64,000 bases of DNA from Bacteroidales bacterium (GTDB lineage: Bacteria > Bacteroidota > Bacteroidia > Bacteroidales > UBA932): assembly GCA_017938925.1 (NCBI GenBank), contig JAGBAO010000002.1, positions 62,001 through 126,000 of the forward strand, in the 5' to 3' direction. The first letter of the stretch is position 1. Each line of letters begins with the position of its first letter. The notes under the pieces were generated by a model. It was not told the DNA's origin. It did no database searches and worked only from the letters and a program-made list of their open reading frames with translations. The translations under genes and the position numbers were made by a program. Below are positions 17,952-29,324 of this stretch, piece after piece.

Positions 17952-18917
17952 TTAATATTCGATTCCTATTGCGTCCATCATTCCTTTAAGGTATCCCACT
18001 CCGAAGAGGGTGCCGCTGATGCCGTAGCTCGGCTGGCTGTTATCCTCGCCTGCCATCGTAGGGACATGGTCAGAGCGGAGAGGACCATCATAACCGACCT
18101 CTTTGTAAACTCTTAGCATTGCAGGCATATCTGTCGGGCCGTTGTCGTGGAATGTCTCGTGGAAATTCTCCGCTCCTCCGGCCACATCCCTCTGATGCAC
18201 GAAGAAGATCCTGTCCTTCCACTCGCGGATCACATCAGCCACAGGAGCACCCATGGTCACATAAGTACCCTGACAGAAGGTCAGTCCATGCGATGGACTG
18301 TCACTCAGGCTCAAAACCCTGCGGATCGCATCAGGATTCGTGAATATACGGGCGATGCCCTGCAGAGGGCTTACAGGCGGGTCGTCAGGATGAAGTCCCA
18401 TACGCACTCCGGCTTCCTCGGCCACAGGCATCACCTGCGAGATGAACCACTCATAGTTTTCCCACATCTCTTCCTCCGACACTTCGCCATACTCTGTCAT
18501 AGGCAGCTTGTCGCCGTCCTCCTTGCTGAATCCGGTCACAAAAGCGCCACCCCTCTCAGGAAGTCCCTTTGAGGTGCGGAACCAGCCGGTAGGCATGAAA
18601 TTGTAGCAAAGAGTCGTGATGCCAAGCTTACCCATGTTGCGCAGCATCTGCTTATACTGTTCTATGTCCTCCTCTCGTCCGGGAAGGCCTAGTTTGATGC
18701 GCATCATGTCTATCTGGTCCCCTTCAAGACCGATAAGGTCAAATCCGTGCTCTGCAAAAAGCTCCTTCTGAGCCTTGAGAGTCTCAAAGTCGGTTATAGG
18801 CTTCTTTCCGGTAAGTTCGGGAGCAAGCTTCGCAAAAGCATAGCGGATACCCATCTGGGATACCAGATGCCACTTCACATCAGGCTTGTCGCCAAAAAAA
18901 AGATGAACCAGTTTCAT
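17952..18917 (-). CDS. uxuA: D-mannonate dehydratase UxuA
   Basis: A 321-residue cytoplasmic enzyme converting D-mannonate to 2-keto-3-deoxy-D-gluconate. Characteristic segments are GLHPDDPP (about 174-181), TFCQGTYVTMG (about 216-226), FFVHQRDV (about 241-248), FHETFHDNGPTDM (about 254-266) and RSDHVPTMAGE (about 282-292); together they supply the metal-binding His, Cys and Asp residues of the xylose-isomerase-like barrel. It is shorter than E. coli UxuA (about 394), as in several bacterial short forms. Its ATG overlaps the GH88 stop by one base (TAATG), so the two are translationally coupled. Confidence 0.95.
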   Translation of the reverse strand: MKLVHLFFGDKPDVKWHLVSQMGIRYAFAKLAPELTGKKPITDFETLKAQKELFAEHGFDLIGLEGDQIDMMRIKLGLPGREEDIEQYKQMLRNMGKLGITTLCYNFMPTGWFRTSKGLPERGGAFVTGFSKEDGDKLPMTEYGEVSEEEMWENYEWFISQVMPVAEEAGVRMGLHPDDPPVSPLQGIARIFTNPDAIRRVLSLSDSPSHGLTFCQGTYVTMGAPVADVIREWKDRIFFVHQRDVAGGAENFHETFHDNGPTDMPAMLRVYKEVGYDGPLRSDHVPTMAGEDNSQPSYGISGTLFGVGYLKGMMDAIGIEY

Positions 18918-20173
18918 TATAGGTCGTTTTTAAGTTTCAGAAGAGCTTCAAGGAAATAATAATCCGCATATGTCTCCGGTTTGTCAATAGAAGAATTATG
19001 AGGAACAGAGGCCACACTGTGCATAAGCAGATAATAGTTATTATCTCCCCTTTCTGCCATATATGCCGGACTCGCGAGGGACGAAAGCATCTTCACGGCC
19101 GCATCGCGGTACTGCTGAGCCTTTGCAGGATCATCCACATAGTTCTTCAGTTCAAGAAGGGCCGATGCTGTAGCCGCTGCCGCAGAGGCATCACGAGGCT
19201 CTTCTTCAAAGCGCTCCGGATCGTATGCCCACTCATAATCCGTGAACTCACCGATATTGAAATCCCAGTAAGGGATGGAATCCTCAGGAAGGTTCTTGTG
19301 GTTGATGAAGAAATCGGCAGCCTTCATAGCCGTCTTGAGATACTCAGGCTTCTTTGTAAATCTGTAGCACATGGTGAACCCGTAGATAGCCCATGCCTGG
19401 CCTCGTGACCATGCAGAAGAATCCGAAAATCCCTGAGAAGTCTTGCGTGCATCCACCTCACCGGTCTCTGGGTTGTAGGCTACCAGATGGAAGGCGGAAC
19501 CGTCTTCACGAATGTGGTTGGCCATAGTCTTGTCCGCATGACTGAGAGCCGGCTTCAGAAATTTCTCGTTACCGGTAAGTTCGTATGCCTTGAACAAGAG
19601 ATCCAGATTCATCAGGTTGTCGATAATCACAGGGTAATATGTAGTGTAAGTACCACCACGTGAGGTCCATTGATCCCAGGACTTGGTGGTGCCTGTAATC
19701 TCCGAGAAACGGGAAAGCTGACTACCAGCAGCATGCACTATAACGTTCTTATAATATTCGGACGGACAGTATTCATATGCCTTACCAAACGAAGCCATGA
19801 TGATGAAACCGATGTCATGATGATAAATCTGATTCTTCTGCACCTCGAGTGCACGGGTCACATTCTCGGCCTTAGCCTTCCACTGCACATCACCGGTATG
19901 TGCATAAAGCATCCAGAGAACTCCAGGATAGAAACCGTTTGTCCAGTTGGCTCCTGATTTCAGAGGCTCAGCGCCGATAAGACGTGTCTCGCCGGAGTTG
20001 TTCACCGTACGGGGATACATCCCCAAAGGGGTAGCCTCGTACATAAGCTCATACTGCTGGGCCGCACGCTCAAAGCCCTTCTCGACAAGCCTCTGCTCAT
20101 TTTCTGAGCACGACATGAGAACTACAGCAGCCAGCAACAACGTTGCTGCTCTATTCAGCAAAAAAACTTTCAT
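18917..20173 (-). CDS. GH88 unsaturated glucuronyl hydrolase (lipoprotein)
   Basis: A 418-residue lipoprotein (LMSC lipobox, Cys22) with an (alpha/alpha)6 barrel. HHDIGF (about 119-124) carries the first conserved aspartate and IIDNLMNLDLL (about 176-186) the second; both are catalytic in characterised unsaturated glucuronyl hydrolases. WSRGQAWAIYG, DSIPYWDF and RDASAAAATASALLEL are further GH88 marks. It hydrates the 4,5-double bond of unsaturated uronates left by lyases and thereby releases them from the oligosaccharide. Its lipid anchor puts it in the periplasm or on the outer membrane. It starts 3 nt after the beta-helix gene. Confidence 0.93.
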   Translation of the reverse strand: MKVFLLNRAATLLLAAVVLMSCSENEQRLVEKGFERAAQQYELMYEATPLGMYPRTVNNSGETRLIGAEPLKSGANWTNGFYPGVLWMLYAHTGDVQWKAKAENVTRALEVQKNQIYHHDIGFIIMASFGKAYEYCPSEYYKNVIVHAAGSQLSRFSEITGTTKSWDQWTSRGGTYTTYYPVIIDNLMNLDLLFKAYELTGNEKFLKPALSHADKTMANHIREDGSAFHLVAYNPETGEVDARKTSQGFSDSSAWSRGQAWAIYGFTMCYRFTKKPEYLKTAMKAADFFINHKNLPEDSIPYWDFNIGEFTDYEWAYDPERFEEEPRDASAAAATASALLELKNYVDDPAKAQQYRDAAVKMLSSLASPAYMAERGDNNYYLLMHSVASVPHNSSIDKPETYADYYFLEALLKLKNDL

Positions 20174-20176
20174 ATC

Positions 20177-22519
20177 CTAAAGCAACTTGTTTTTAAGCAT
20201 GATTCCATTCTGACTTCTATGTTGCAACTGGTACTCATACATGGACCGTGGATACACCTTGGTTCCATGAGATTTCCATATTCCGTCAGGACGCTGTCCA
20301 TACAAGCCGTATTCGCGACTGGATGGCAACTTTTCACCTATACATCCCACACACCAGTTGTGGCCGCTCACCCAAGGGCTCTGACACACGATGGAGGCAG
20401 CTTCGCAGTTCCATAACACGAAATTGACACCTGACCATCCCTGTCCGGTTCCAAAATTATCCCTGTCCTGCACAGCCAGAAGTCCATCGGTAGTACATCC
20501 GTCATACAAAATTCCTGTAGCCCATTTCTGATGAGGACCCATATCGGAAAATGAATTGGTCATATGACAGTCATGGTAGACATTCGGGCCCGGTGTCGTC
20601 ACACCTGTGACACATCCGTGACGATCCTTATCCGCAGTACACCCGGTGAAAAGACACATCTCACCCTTATAATTATGGAAAGCGTATCTTCTGGAGCCCT
20701 TCAACTCGGACACAGGATCCTTGCTCGAGCAGTCAGACACTGTTATATACCTTGCCCCATACCAGAGATTGACCATGCAGTATCCGAAATGCAGGGCAGT
20801 CACATTCCTGATCCAGCAATGCTCTGCAGCATTTACCTGGATTGCTGTCCAGCAATGGTCCTCATCAACATGATTGGCATAAATATCATATTCTTTGAAA
20901 GCATACTCCGAGCGCAAAGTCATATTTTCAATACCACACTCACTGACTCTTGCAACGTTTCCTTTTTCTTTATAGAGTATACCACGATTCTCTTCTCCAT
21001 AATCATCGGTAAGTTCCATGACTAAAGGATTATCAAGATATATCATGCTGCCCGACACTCTCACTACCCTGCGGCTCCAATACATGGTATATTTTGCATC
21101 ATAGTTTTTTTCATTCCATTGTATCACTGAGCCAGCGTCATTCTGAGGGATTTCATCCATTTTCAAAGCCGATATCCACGCATCCGTACCCGGGCGACAC
21201 ACCACAACCTTGTCTCCTGCCTTGAAGTTACTTGGATCCGCGACTTCCACATACATCTGCCCCACAGCGGCATCAGTGATTATTCGGGATGGAGAAATGC
21301 AGTCATTTTCCACATCCTTCTGGTTAATTACATTGCCTATCGATATCAGTACACGGTCTTCCTTGGAATCAGCATCAGGGTCTACATATCTGGAAGTGCC
21401 TGTCGCCACTATAACAGTCTTACCCTCTCCCTCTCCACGCAGCACAACACCCGACTTCATAACGAGTTGTCCGCTTACATTATAAGTTCCTTCCTTCAGA
21501 AGCACCGCATGGCCTGAAGAAGTATTATCTATTGCATTCTGAATATCTGAAGTCCTGTCTCCCTCAGATGGTTCCAAAGTAGTTCCTACCGGAACGTATA
21601 ACGGTTCCTCCTCACCCCAATGATATCCCACACGGCTGAAATCGATATACTCTCCAAGCAGCAGGGAATTTGTATTTTCCTTAAAACCTTCATTTTCCAC
21701 GCCGTCAAGAACAGTCTTTGCAAAGTTGTCAATGTCGTAGATAGGCACATATTGATTTCTTTCAATCCTGGCCGGCTCACTCAAACTTGCCTGAAGCCTC
21801 TCGCCATTCTGACGTATAAGCGTAATCCTAAACAGATGCTCTCCAGGAAGTATACATGCGCAATAATATTTACCTTTCTGAAATGCACCTGAAATCGAAA
21901 CAGATTCCTTTGGATCCAATACCTTATTCACCAACGGATTTTCTTTCGCATCCACACGGAACTCACCTGCGAGAGGATTCCCATTCAGGTCGTCTATAAC
22001 CACCGAGCGTATATCATCATATTTTGCAAACCTGAACCGGAGAACAGCACACACATTCTTCATCTGTGTCTTATATGAGCCGTCATCTTTCTTGGTCAGG
22101 ATTCCTACTGCCACATTGGCATGCAGACTATTCTCACAACGGACTTCCTGGGCATCATCCAGCCACAGATATAGACCGTCATCGTCTCGAGGACTGTATT
22201 CTCCACAGTAAACAGCATAGAGCGGTTCCTTATCAGCCGGCCAGCCGTTTACCGTAAAATCGTTACTCATGGCATCGTCGGTACATTCAGATGAAGTCAT
22301 ACAGACATCATCTGCCAGGACCTTTATCACATCACCCGCAGTCCATAGGACAGCACCACCATCTGCAAACAGAGTCTTCGTATCCGGATCATTTTCCTGA
22401 TATCCGGCTACCACATTAATTACAGTAGACTGATGGTTCGACTCATCAACTCCTGCACATGACATCACGACCGAGAGCGCCAGGAGACTTATTAAATGTA
22501 GAATATCATGTTTTTTCAT
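20177..22519 (-). CDS. Lipoprotein with fimbrillin-like N-terminus and right-handed beta-helix, possible lyase
   Basis: First gene of the operon, 780 residues from ATG 22519; a GTG two codons earlier overlaps the operator and is less likely. Lipobox VMSC (Cys21). Residues about 35-270 look like a fimbrillin-type beta domain (DTKTLFADGGAVLWTAGD, QYVPIYDI). Residues about 310-760 form a pectate-lyase-like parallel beta-helix: TSDIQNAIDNTSSGHAVLLK, SGVVLRGEGEGKTVI, and repeating turns such as IENMTLRSE, WIRNVTALHFG and ITVSDCSSKDP. The C-terminal part is rich in Trp, His and Cys (SPWVSGHNWCVGCIG). Family members include lyases and glycosidases, but I cannot place the active site. Its leading position suggests an early surface role. 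Confidence 0.75.
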   Translation of the reverse strand: MKKHDILHLISLLALSVVMSCAGVDESNHQSTVINVVAGYQENDPDTKTLFADGGAVLWTAGDVIKVLADDVCMTSSECTDDAMSNDFTVNGWPADKEPLYAVYCGEYSPRDDDGLYLWLDDAQEVRCENSLHANVAVGILTKKDDGSYKTQMKNVCAVLRFRFAKYDDIRSVVIDDLNGNPLAGEFRVDAKENPLVNKVLDPKESVSISGAFQKGKYYCACILPGEHLFRITLIRQNGERLQASLSEPARIERNQYVPIYDIDNFAKTVLDGVENEGFKENTNSLLLGEYIDFSRVGYHWGEEEPLYVPVGTTLEPSEGDRTSDIQNAIDNTSSGHAVLLKEGTYNVSGQLVMKSGVVLRGEGEGKTVIVATGTSRYVDPDADSKEDRVLISIGNVINQKDVENDCISPSRIITDAAVGQMYVEVADPSNFKAGDKVVVCRPGTDAWISALKMDEIPQNDAGSVIQWNEKNYDAKYTMYWSRRVVRVSGSMIYLDNPLVMELTDDYGEENRGILYKEKGNVARVSECGIENMTLRSEYAFKEYDIYANHVDEDHCWTAIQVNAAEHCWIRNVTALHFGYCMVNLWYGARYITVSDCSSKDPVSELKGSRRYAFHNYKGEMCLFTGCTADKDRHGCVTGVTTPGPNVYHDCHMTNSFSDMGPHQKWATGILYDGCTTDGLLAVQDRDNFGTGQGWSGVNFVLWNCEAASIVCQSPWVSGHNWCVGCIGEKLPSSREYGLYGQRPDGIWKSHGTKVYPRSMYEYQLQHRSQNGIMLKNKLL

Positions 22520-22521
22520 AG

Positions 22522-22552
22522 ACACCTAACCTAACTATACCACGGTTAATAG
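22522..22552. promoter_or_regulatory. Operator-like site of the uronate-glycan operon
   Basis: A 31-bp stretch that is identical at 26 positions to 23703-23733. It consists of ACACCTAACCT, a 1-base spacer and an imperfect palindrome around CTATACCACGGTTAAT. It lies immediately downstream of the -7 box, where bound repressor would block transcription. The GntR-LacI protein encoded between the two copies is the obvious candidate ligand; this is inferred. Confidence 0.75.
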
Positions 22553-22555
22553 CGA

Positions 22556-22586
22556 CAAAGGTAGATGTTTTGTATAAAAATGCAAA
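22556..22586 (-). promoter_or_regulatory. Bacteroidota promoter of the uronate-glycan operon
   Basis: Read on the minus strand, a -33 TTTG (22583-22586) is followed by a 19-nt spacer and a -7 TACCTTTG (22556-22563), a perfect match to TAnnTTTG. Transcription would start within the operator, giving a leader of about 30 nt. I see no other such promoter in the operon, so it may drive all 15 genes. Confidence 0.8.
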
Positions 22587-22593
22587 TTTTTTT

Positions 22594-23625
22594 TTAGAAA
22601 GTATTACGACGAATCATCCTGAATCCGTTATGGATCTTAGTCATTTTCCTACTTAAAATCATCTCCGCAGCAAGCTTTCCCATCTTCACAAAATCAGTAG
22701 AAATTGTAGTAAGACCTCCCAGGACAACAGAATTCAAAGGAACATCATTATATGCAATCAATCCGACATCTACTCCTACCGTCAAATTATTCTCCTTGAG
22801 GATCTCATCAAACTCAGCAAGCTCGTTGCTCAGCTGACCTGTCTGCAGAAGAAACACCTCACCGGCCTTTACATTACGCGGGAATGAATCCATTACACGC
22901 AATGGAATATGATTTCTGGCACAGAAGGATCCGACTCCTTCGAGAACCCATTTACCGTAACGGCTAGTCGGCAGGACGACCGCATTGAGGCAGCCGATAT
23001 TCCTCAACTCATCCACAGCCTCTTCAAGTCCCCTCTCGACATCAGTAAAGAAGTCCTGATATACCGCACCGAACTGTCCGGACATGAAACGGTTGCAGTG
23101 GTCAAGCAAAAGGAGTTTACGGTTCGGCACGCGGCCGAGCAGCTTCGCCACCCTCATCTGGGTCTGGTCATCAATGGAGAAATGTGGGGAGACCACATAA
23201 TAATCATACGTATCTAGATACTGGTCAAGGTAATGTTCCAGCTGGTCAACATCGGCATTGTGAAGGATAATCTTTACCTCAGCCTCATCCACAAGCGCAT
23301 TGGTAAACGAGTTCACAAGCAACTGCTTGAAAATATCCATGCGGCCAAGTATCATCAGGATATTAAGTTTCTTCGGAATCTCGTCCGCATCACGCGAGAC
23401 ATAATAGCCTTTACCGGGACAACTGGCGATATAGCCTTTGTTACGAAGGGTCACCAATGCACGTTTTACCGTTTCTTTTGACATGCCGGTATCAGTTGCA
23501 ATATCGGTCATGGAAGGAAGATGAGTTCCCTTCTTTAAAGTACCATCAAGAATCCGTGTCTCGATTTCAGAAAGCACTTGTTTATATTTCGGTACATCCG
23601 TATCCGGATTGATGTGAAATCTCAT
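22594..23625 (-). CDS. GntR-LacI hybrid transcriptional regulator (copy 1)
   Basis: A 343-residue regulator. Residues about 1-75 are a GntR-type winged helix (KYKQVLSEIETRILDGTL, LPSMTDIATDTGMSKETVKR, GKGYYVSRD). Residues about 88-335 are a periplasmic-binding-protein-like sensor of the LacI type (KKLNILMIL, VVSPHFSIDD, LIAYNDVPLN, GGLTTISTDFVKMGKLAAEM). Such proteins bind a sugar or sugar acid and release DNA. It lies between two copies of the same operator-like site, one before the uronate operon and one before the GH2 gene, and its own promoter has a weaker copy, so it probably represses all three. Its paralogue is at 26927-27961. Confidence 0.92.
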   Translation of the reverse strand: MRFHINPDTDVPKYKQVLSEIETRILDGTLKKGTHLPSMTDIATDTGMSKETVKRALVTLRNKGYIASCPGKGYYVSRDADEIPKKLNILMILGRMDIFKQLLVNSFTNALVDEAEVKIILHNADVDQLEHYLDQYLDTYDYYVVSPHFSIDDQTQMRVAKLLGRVPNRKLLLLDHCNRFMSGQFGAVYQDFFTDVERGLEEAVDELRNIGCLNAVVLPTSRYGKWVLEGVGSFCARNHIPLRVMDSFPRNVKAGEVFLLQTGQLSNELAEFDEILKENNLTVGVDVGLIAYNDVPLNSVVLGGLTTISTDFVKMGKLAAEMILSRKMTKIHNGFRMIRRNTF

Positions 23626-23651
23626 ATAGCGTCAATCATGGGTTAATCCGA

Positions 23652-23683
23652 CAAAATTACAACTTTGTTTGATATTATTCAAA
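23652..23683 (-). promoter_or_regulatory. Promoter of the GntR-LacI gene (copy 1)
   Basis: On the minus strand, TTTG (23680-23683), a 20-nt spacer and TAATTTTG (23652-23659) fit the Bacteroidota consensus. Just downstream, 23634-23649 contains ATGGGTTAAT, similar to the CGGTTAAT half of the operon operator, which hints at autoregulation. It overlaps the divergent GH2 promoter. Confidence 0.65.
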
Positions 23684-23700
23684 AGAAAACACTATATTTG
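23668..23700 (+). promoter_or_regulatory. Promoter of the LacZ-type GH2 gene
   Basis: TTTG (23668-23671), a 21-nt spacer and TATATTTG (23693-23700) match the consensus exactly. The start codon is only 22 nt beyond the -7 box, so the leader is very short and lies wholly within the operator. Confidence 0.8.
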
Positions 23701-23702
23701 CA

Positions 23703-26899
<3,197 letters not shown>

Positions 26900-26926
26900 T
26901 GAAGAAACGCGCGTCAGGCGGATGAC

Positions 26927-27961
26927 TTAGAAAGTGCCTCTGCGGATAAGACGGAAATCGCATTTGACCTTTGAAAGGTTCTTGGTCAAGATCATATCGG
27001 CGGCAGTCTCACCCATCTGCCTGAAATCAGTGGAGACTGCCGTAAGACCGTCCAGGATGATTTCATTTATGGGGGCGTCGTTATAAGAAATGACACTTAT
27101 ATCCTCGCCGATGACCAGGCCCTGTTCTTTTGCGACACGTGCCAAAGTAAGCAGTCCTGTATCATGTTGGGAATTAAGCAGAAGATACACCTCATTCTTT
27201 CTGATTATGTCCCCTGTCACTCCGGTATGGAACTCCACAGGAAGGCCGGTCTGTGAACAGAAGGTCTGGATGGACGTCCTGATTGATGCGGAGTAAAGAC
27301 TGTTCGGCATAGTCAGGACATTGAGCTTCGAAAAAGTCCTCAACTTGTCCAGACCCTCGGACAGGGCTACGGAAATATCTTTAGAGAAGTCCTGATACAC
27401 AGCTCCGAAGTTGCCCATAAGATCATCCACCATTCGGTCCACAAGAATCAGTTTCCTGTTCGGAAACCTTTTCAGCAGCTTGAGCATCCTTTTCTGACTG
27501 GAAGCATCCAATGAGAAATGCGGAGTCACTACATAGTAGTCAAAATGATCCACATCCTCATCGATAAAGAATTCGAACACATCCAGATTCTGGTTGTGAA
27601 TACGGATGGTCACCTCGGCGTCACCGCCGATTTTGTCCATAAATGACTGGAAAAGCACCTGTTTGTAGGAGCTGAGCTTGTCGAAAAGAAGCAGAATGCG
27701 TAACGGACGTTCATTCCCGACTCCACAGACATAGAAGCCCTTTCCCTGCCTAGGCTCTATTACTCCCTTGTCCCTCAATATTGCATACGCTTTCTTTACG
27801 GTTTCCTTGGAAATCTCCAGTTCTGCTGAGAGTTCATTCATGGATGGCAGAAGAAAGCCCGGGGGATATTCACCGGAAATTATCTTCTGTTCTATCTGGG
27901 ATATCACCTGCTTATATACAGGTATGCTTACCGCCGAATTAATATAAAATCCTTTATGCAT
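26927..27961 (-). CDS. GntR-LacI hybrid transcriptional regulator (copy 2)
   Basis: A 344-residue regulator from ATG 27961; the start was chosen by alignment with copy 1, since MHKGFYINS matches MRFHINP, and a longer reading adds 12 residues that copy 1 lacks. The GntR winged helix covers about 1-75 (VYKQVISQIEQKIISGEY, LPSMNELSAELEISKETVKK, GKGFYVCG). The LacI-type sensor covers about 88-335 (VVTPHFSLDASSQKRM, ISYNDAPINEIILDGLTAVS). It is clearly paralogous to copy 1 along the full length. It faces away from the MFS-isomerase-kinase operon that starts at 28066 and very probably controls it; the intergenic region is short and shared. Confidence 0.9.
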   Translation of the reverse strand: MHKGFYINSAVSIPVYKQVISQIEQKIISGEYPPGFLLPSMNELSAELEISKETVKKAYAILRDKGVIEPRQGKGFYVCGVGNERPLRILLLFDKLSSYKQVLFQSFMDKIGGDAEVTIRIHNQNLDVFEFFIDEDVDHFDYYVVTPHFSLDASSQKRMLKLLKRFPNRKLILVDRMVDDLMGNFGAVYQDFSKDISVALSEGLDKLRTFSKLNVLTMPNSLYSASIRTSIQTFCSQTGLPVEFHTGVTGDIIRKNEVYLLLNSQHDTGLLTLARVAKEQGLVIGEDISVISYNDAPINEIILDGLTAVSTDFRQMGETAADMILTKNLSKVKCDFRLIRRGTF

Positions 27962-27984
27962 TTCAAATAATTTGCCTATCTTTG
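27953..27984 (+). promoter_or_regulatory. Probable promoter of the MFS-isomerase-kinase operon
   Basis: TATCTTTG (27977-27984) is a perfect -7 box; the -33 element is weak (TTTA, 27953-27956, 20-nt spacer). The following bases include CAACACTTGTGCAAC (about 27998-28012), which has an imperfect dyad CAC/GTG and occupies the same place relative to the promoter as the copy-1 operator. It overlaps the start of the divergent regulator gene. Confidence 0.5.
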
Positions 27985-28065
27985 CACCACACCACACAAC
28001 ACTTGTGCAACGCTCTTAAATTTCGCGAAGTTACAAAAACCTTATTATAAAACAAACTGCTGACA

Positions 28066-29322
28066 ATGAATGCAAAAACAACAAAAGGAAGCTGGTACAA
28101 ATGGGAAGTCCTGCTGCTCCTGTGGATGGCATACCTCCTCAATCAGGCAGACAGACAGGTGTTCAACACAGTGCTACCGGCTATCCGTGATGCTCTCAGT
28201 CTGACCGACACATCCATCGGTATTATTGCAACAATCTTCAATCTCTGTTACGCGATGATGGTTCCCCTCGGAGGATGGGCAGGAGACCGTTTCAGCCGCA
28301 AATGGGTTGTGACGATAGCAATCCTCTTCTGGAGCGTGGCGACAATGTTCACAGGACTTGCTACCGGAGTCATCATGCTGATACTCCTGCGAAGTATAGC
28401 CACAGGCGGCGGAGAGGCTTTCTTCGGACCGGCAAACTATTCGCTCCTTGGACAATACCATAAAGAGACACGAGCACGCGCGATGTCCATCCATCAGACA
28501 GCATATTATATAGGTGTAATCCTCGCCGGATGGCTTGCTGGACTTATTGCTGACAAGCTTGGATGGCAGTATTCGTTCATAATATTCGGCGCAGTCGGCG
28601 TGATCTGGGGTATTATTATGGCAATCAGACTCAAGGACAAGAAAGATGACAATGAAGAAGCTGCTGCAAAGGAAGAGAACAAGGTCGGTATCCTTGACGG
28701 ATTCAAGGTCGTGTTCACTACCCCTACAGCACTTATGCTCACGATAGGATTCAGTGGTCTGATCTTCGTCATCACAGGATTCATGACATGGGTGCCGGCA
28801 TTCCTTCAGGAGGAGTTCGGACAGAACCAGGCTGCTGCGGGATTCAACTCGATGTTCTGGACATATCTTGCAGCTTTCGTTGGAGTACTCCTTGCAGGAT
28901 CGCTTTCTGACAAGTTTGCAGCTAAGACAAACAAGGCACGTATGCTCCTGCAGGCATTCGGATTGATTGCAGGTGCCGTATTCCTCTTCATCATGGGATA
29001 CAGCACCACGCTTTGGGTGCTTTACCTCAGTTTTGCCGGATGGGGATTCTTCAGGGCATTCTTCGATGCAAATACATACACCGTGCTCTATGACGTGACT
29101 CCGTCACATCTTCATGCCTCATGCTCAAGCGCAATGATTACCACAGGCTTTGCAGTAGGCGCCCTCGCCCCTGTAGTGCTCGGAGCCATGAAGGAGAACC
29201 TCGGAAGCCTCGCGGCGACATTCCCTGTTTTGGGAATTATTTGGGTTGTATGCGCAATCCTCATGTTCGTTGTAAGCCGCACAAGCTATCAGAAAGATTA
29301 TGACAAAATAAATAAAGCATAG
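28066..29322 (+). CDS. MFS transporter, probable sugar or sugar-acid permease
   Basis: A 418-residue inner-membrane protein with about 12 transmembrane segments and a charged central loop (about 190-215, LKDKKDDNEEAAAKEENK). GWAGDRFSRKW (about 71-81) is the MFS signature loop between helices 2 and 3, and the equivalent LSDKFAAKTNKAR lies in the second half. NQADRQVFNTVLPAI near the N-terminus is common in the anion:cation symporter and hexuronate-type branch. It is the first gene of a four- to five-gene sugar operon and ends 2 nt before the isomerase. The transported sugar is unknown. Confidence 0.9.
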   Translation: MNAKTTKGSWYKWEVLLLLWMAYLLNQADRQVFNTVLPAIRDALSLTDTSIGIIATIFNLCYAMMVPLGGWAGDRFSRKWVVTIAILFWSVATMFTGLATGVIMLILLRSIATGGGEAFFGPANYSLLGQYHKETRARAMSIHQTAYYIGVILAGWLAGLIADKLGWQYSFIIFGAVGVIWGIIMAIRLKDKKDDNEEAAAKEENKVGILDGFKVVFTTPTALMLTIGFSGLIFVITGFMTWVPAFLQEEFGQNQAAAGFNSMFWTYLAAFVGVLLAGSLSDKFAAKTNKARMLLQAFGLIAGAVFLFIMGYSTTLWVLYLSFAGWGFFRAFFDANTYTVLYDVTPSHLHASCSSAMITTGFAVGALAPVVLGAMKENLGSLAATFPVLGIIWVVCAILMFVVSRTSYQKDYDKINKA

Positions 29323-29324
29323 CC

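Noticed and set aside
22520..22525. GTG start for the beta-helix lipoprotein
   Set aside because: It overlaps the operator and adds only two residues before a normal ATG with a typical signal peptide.
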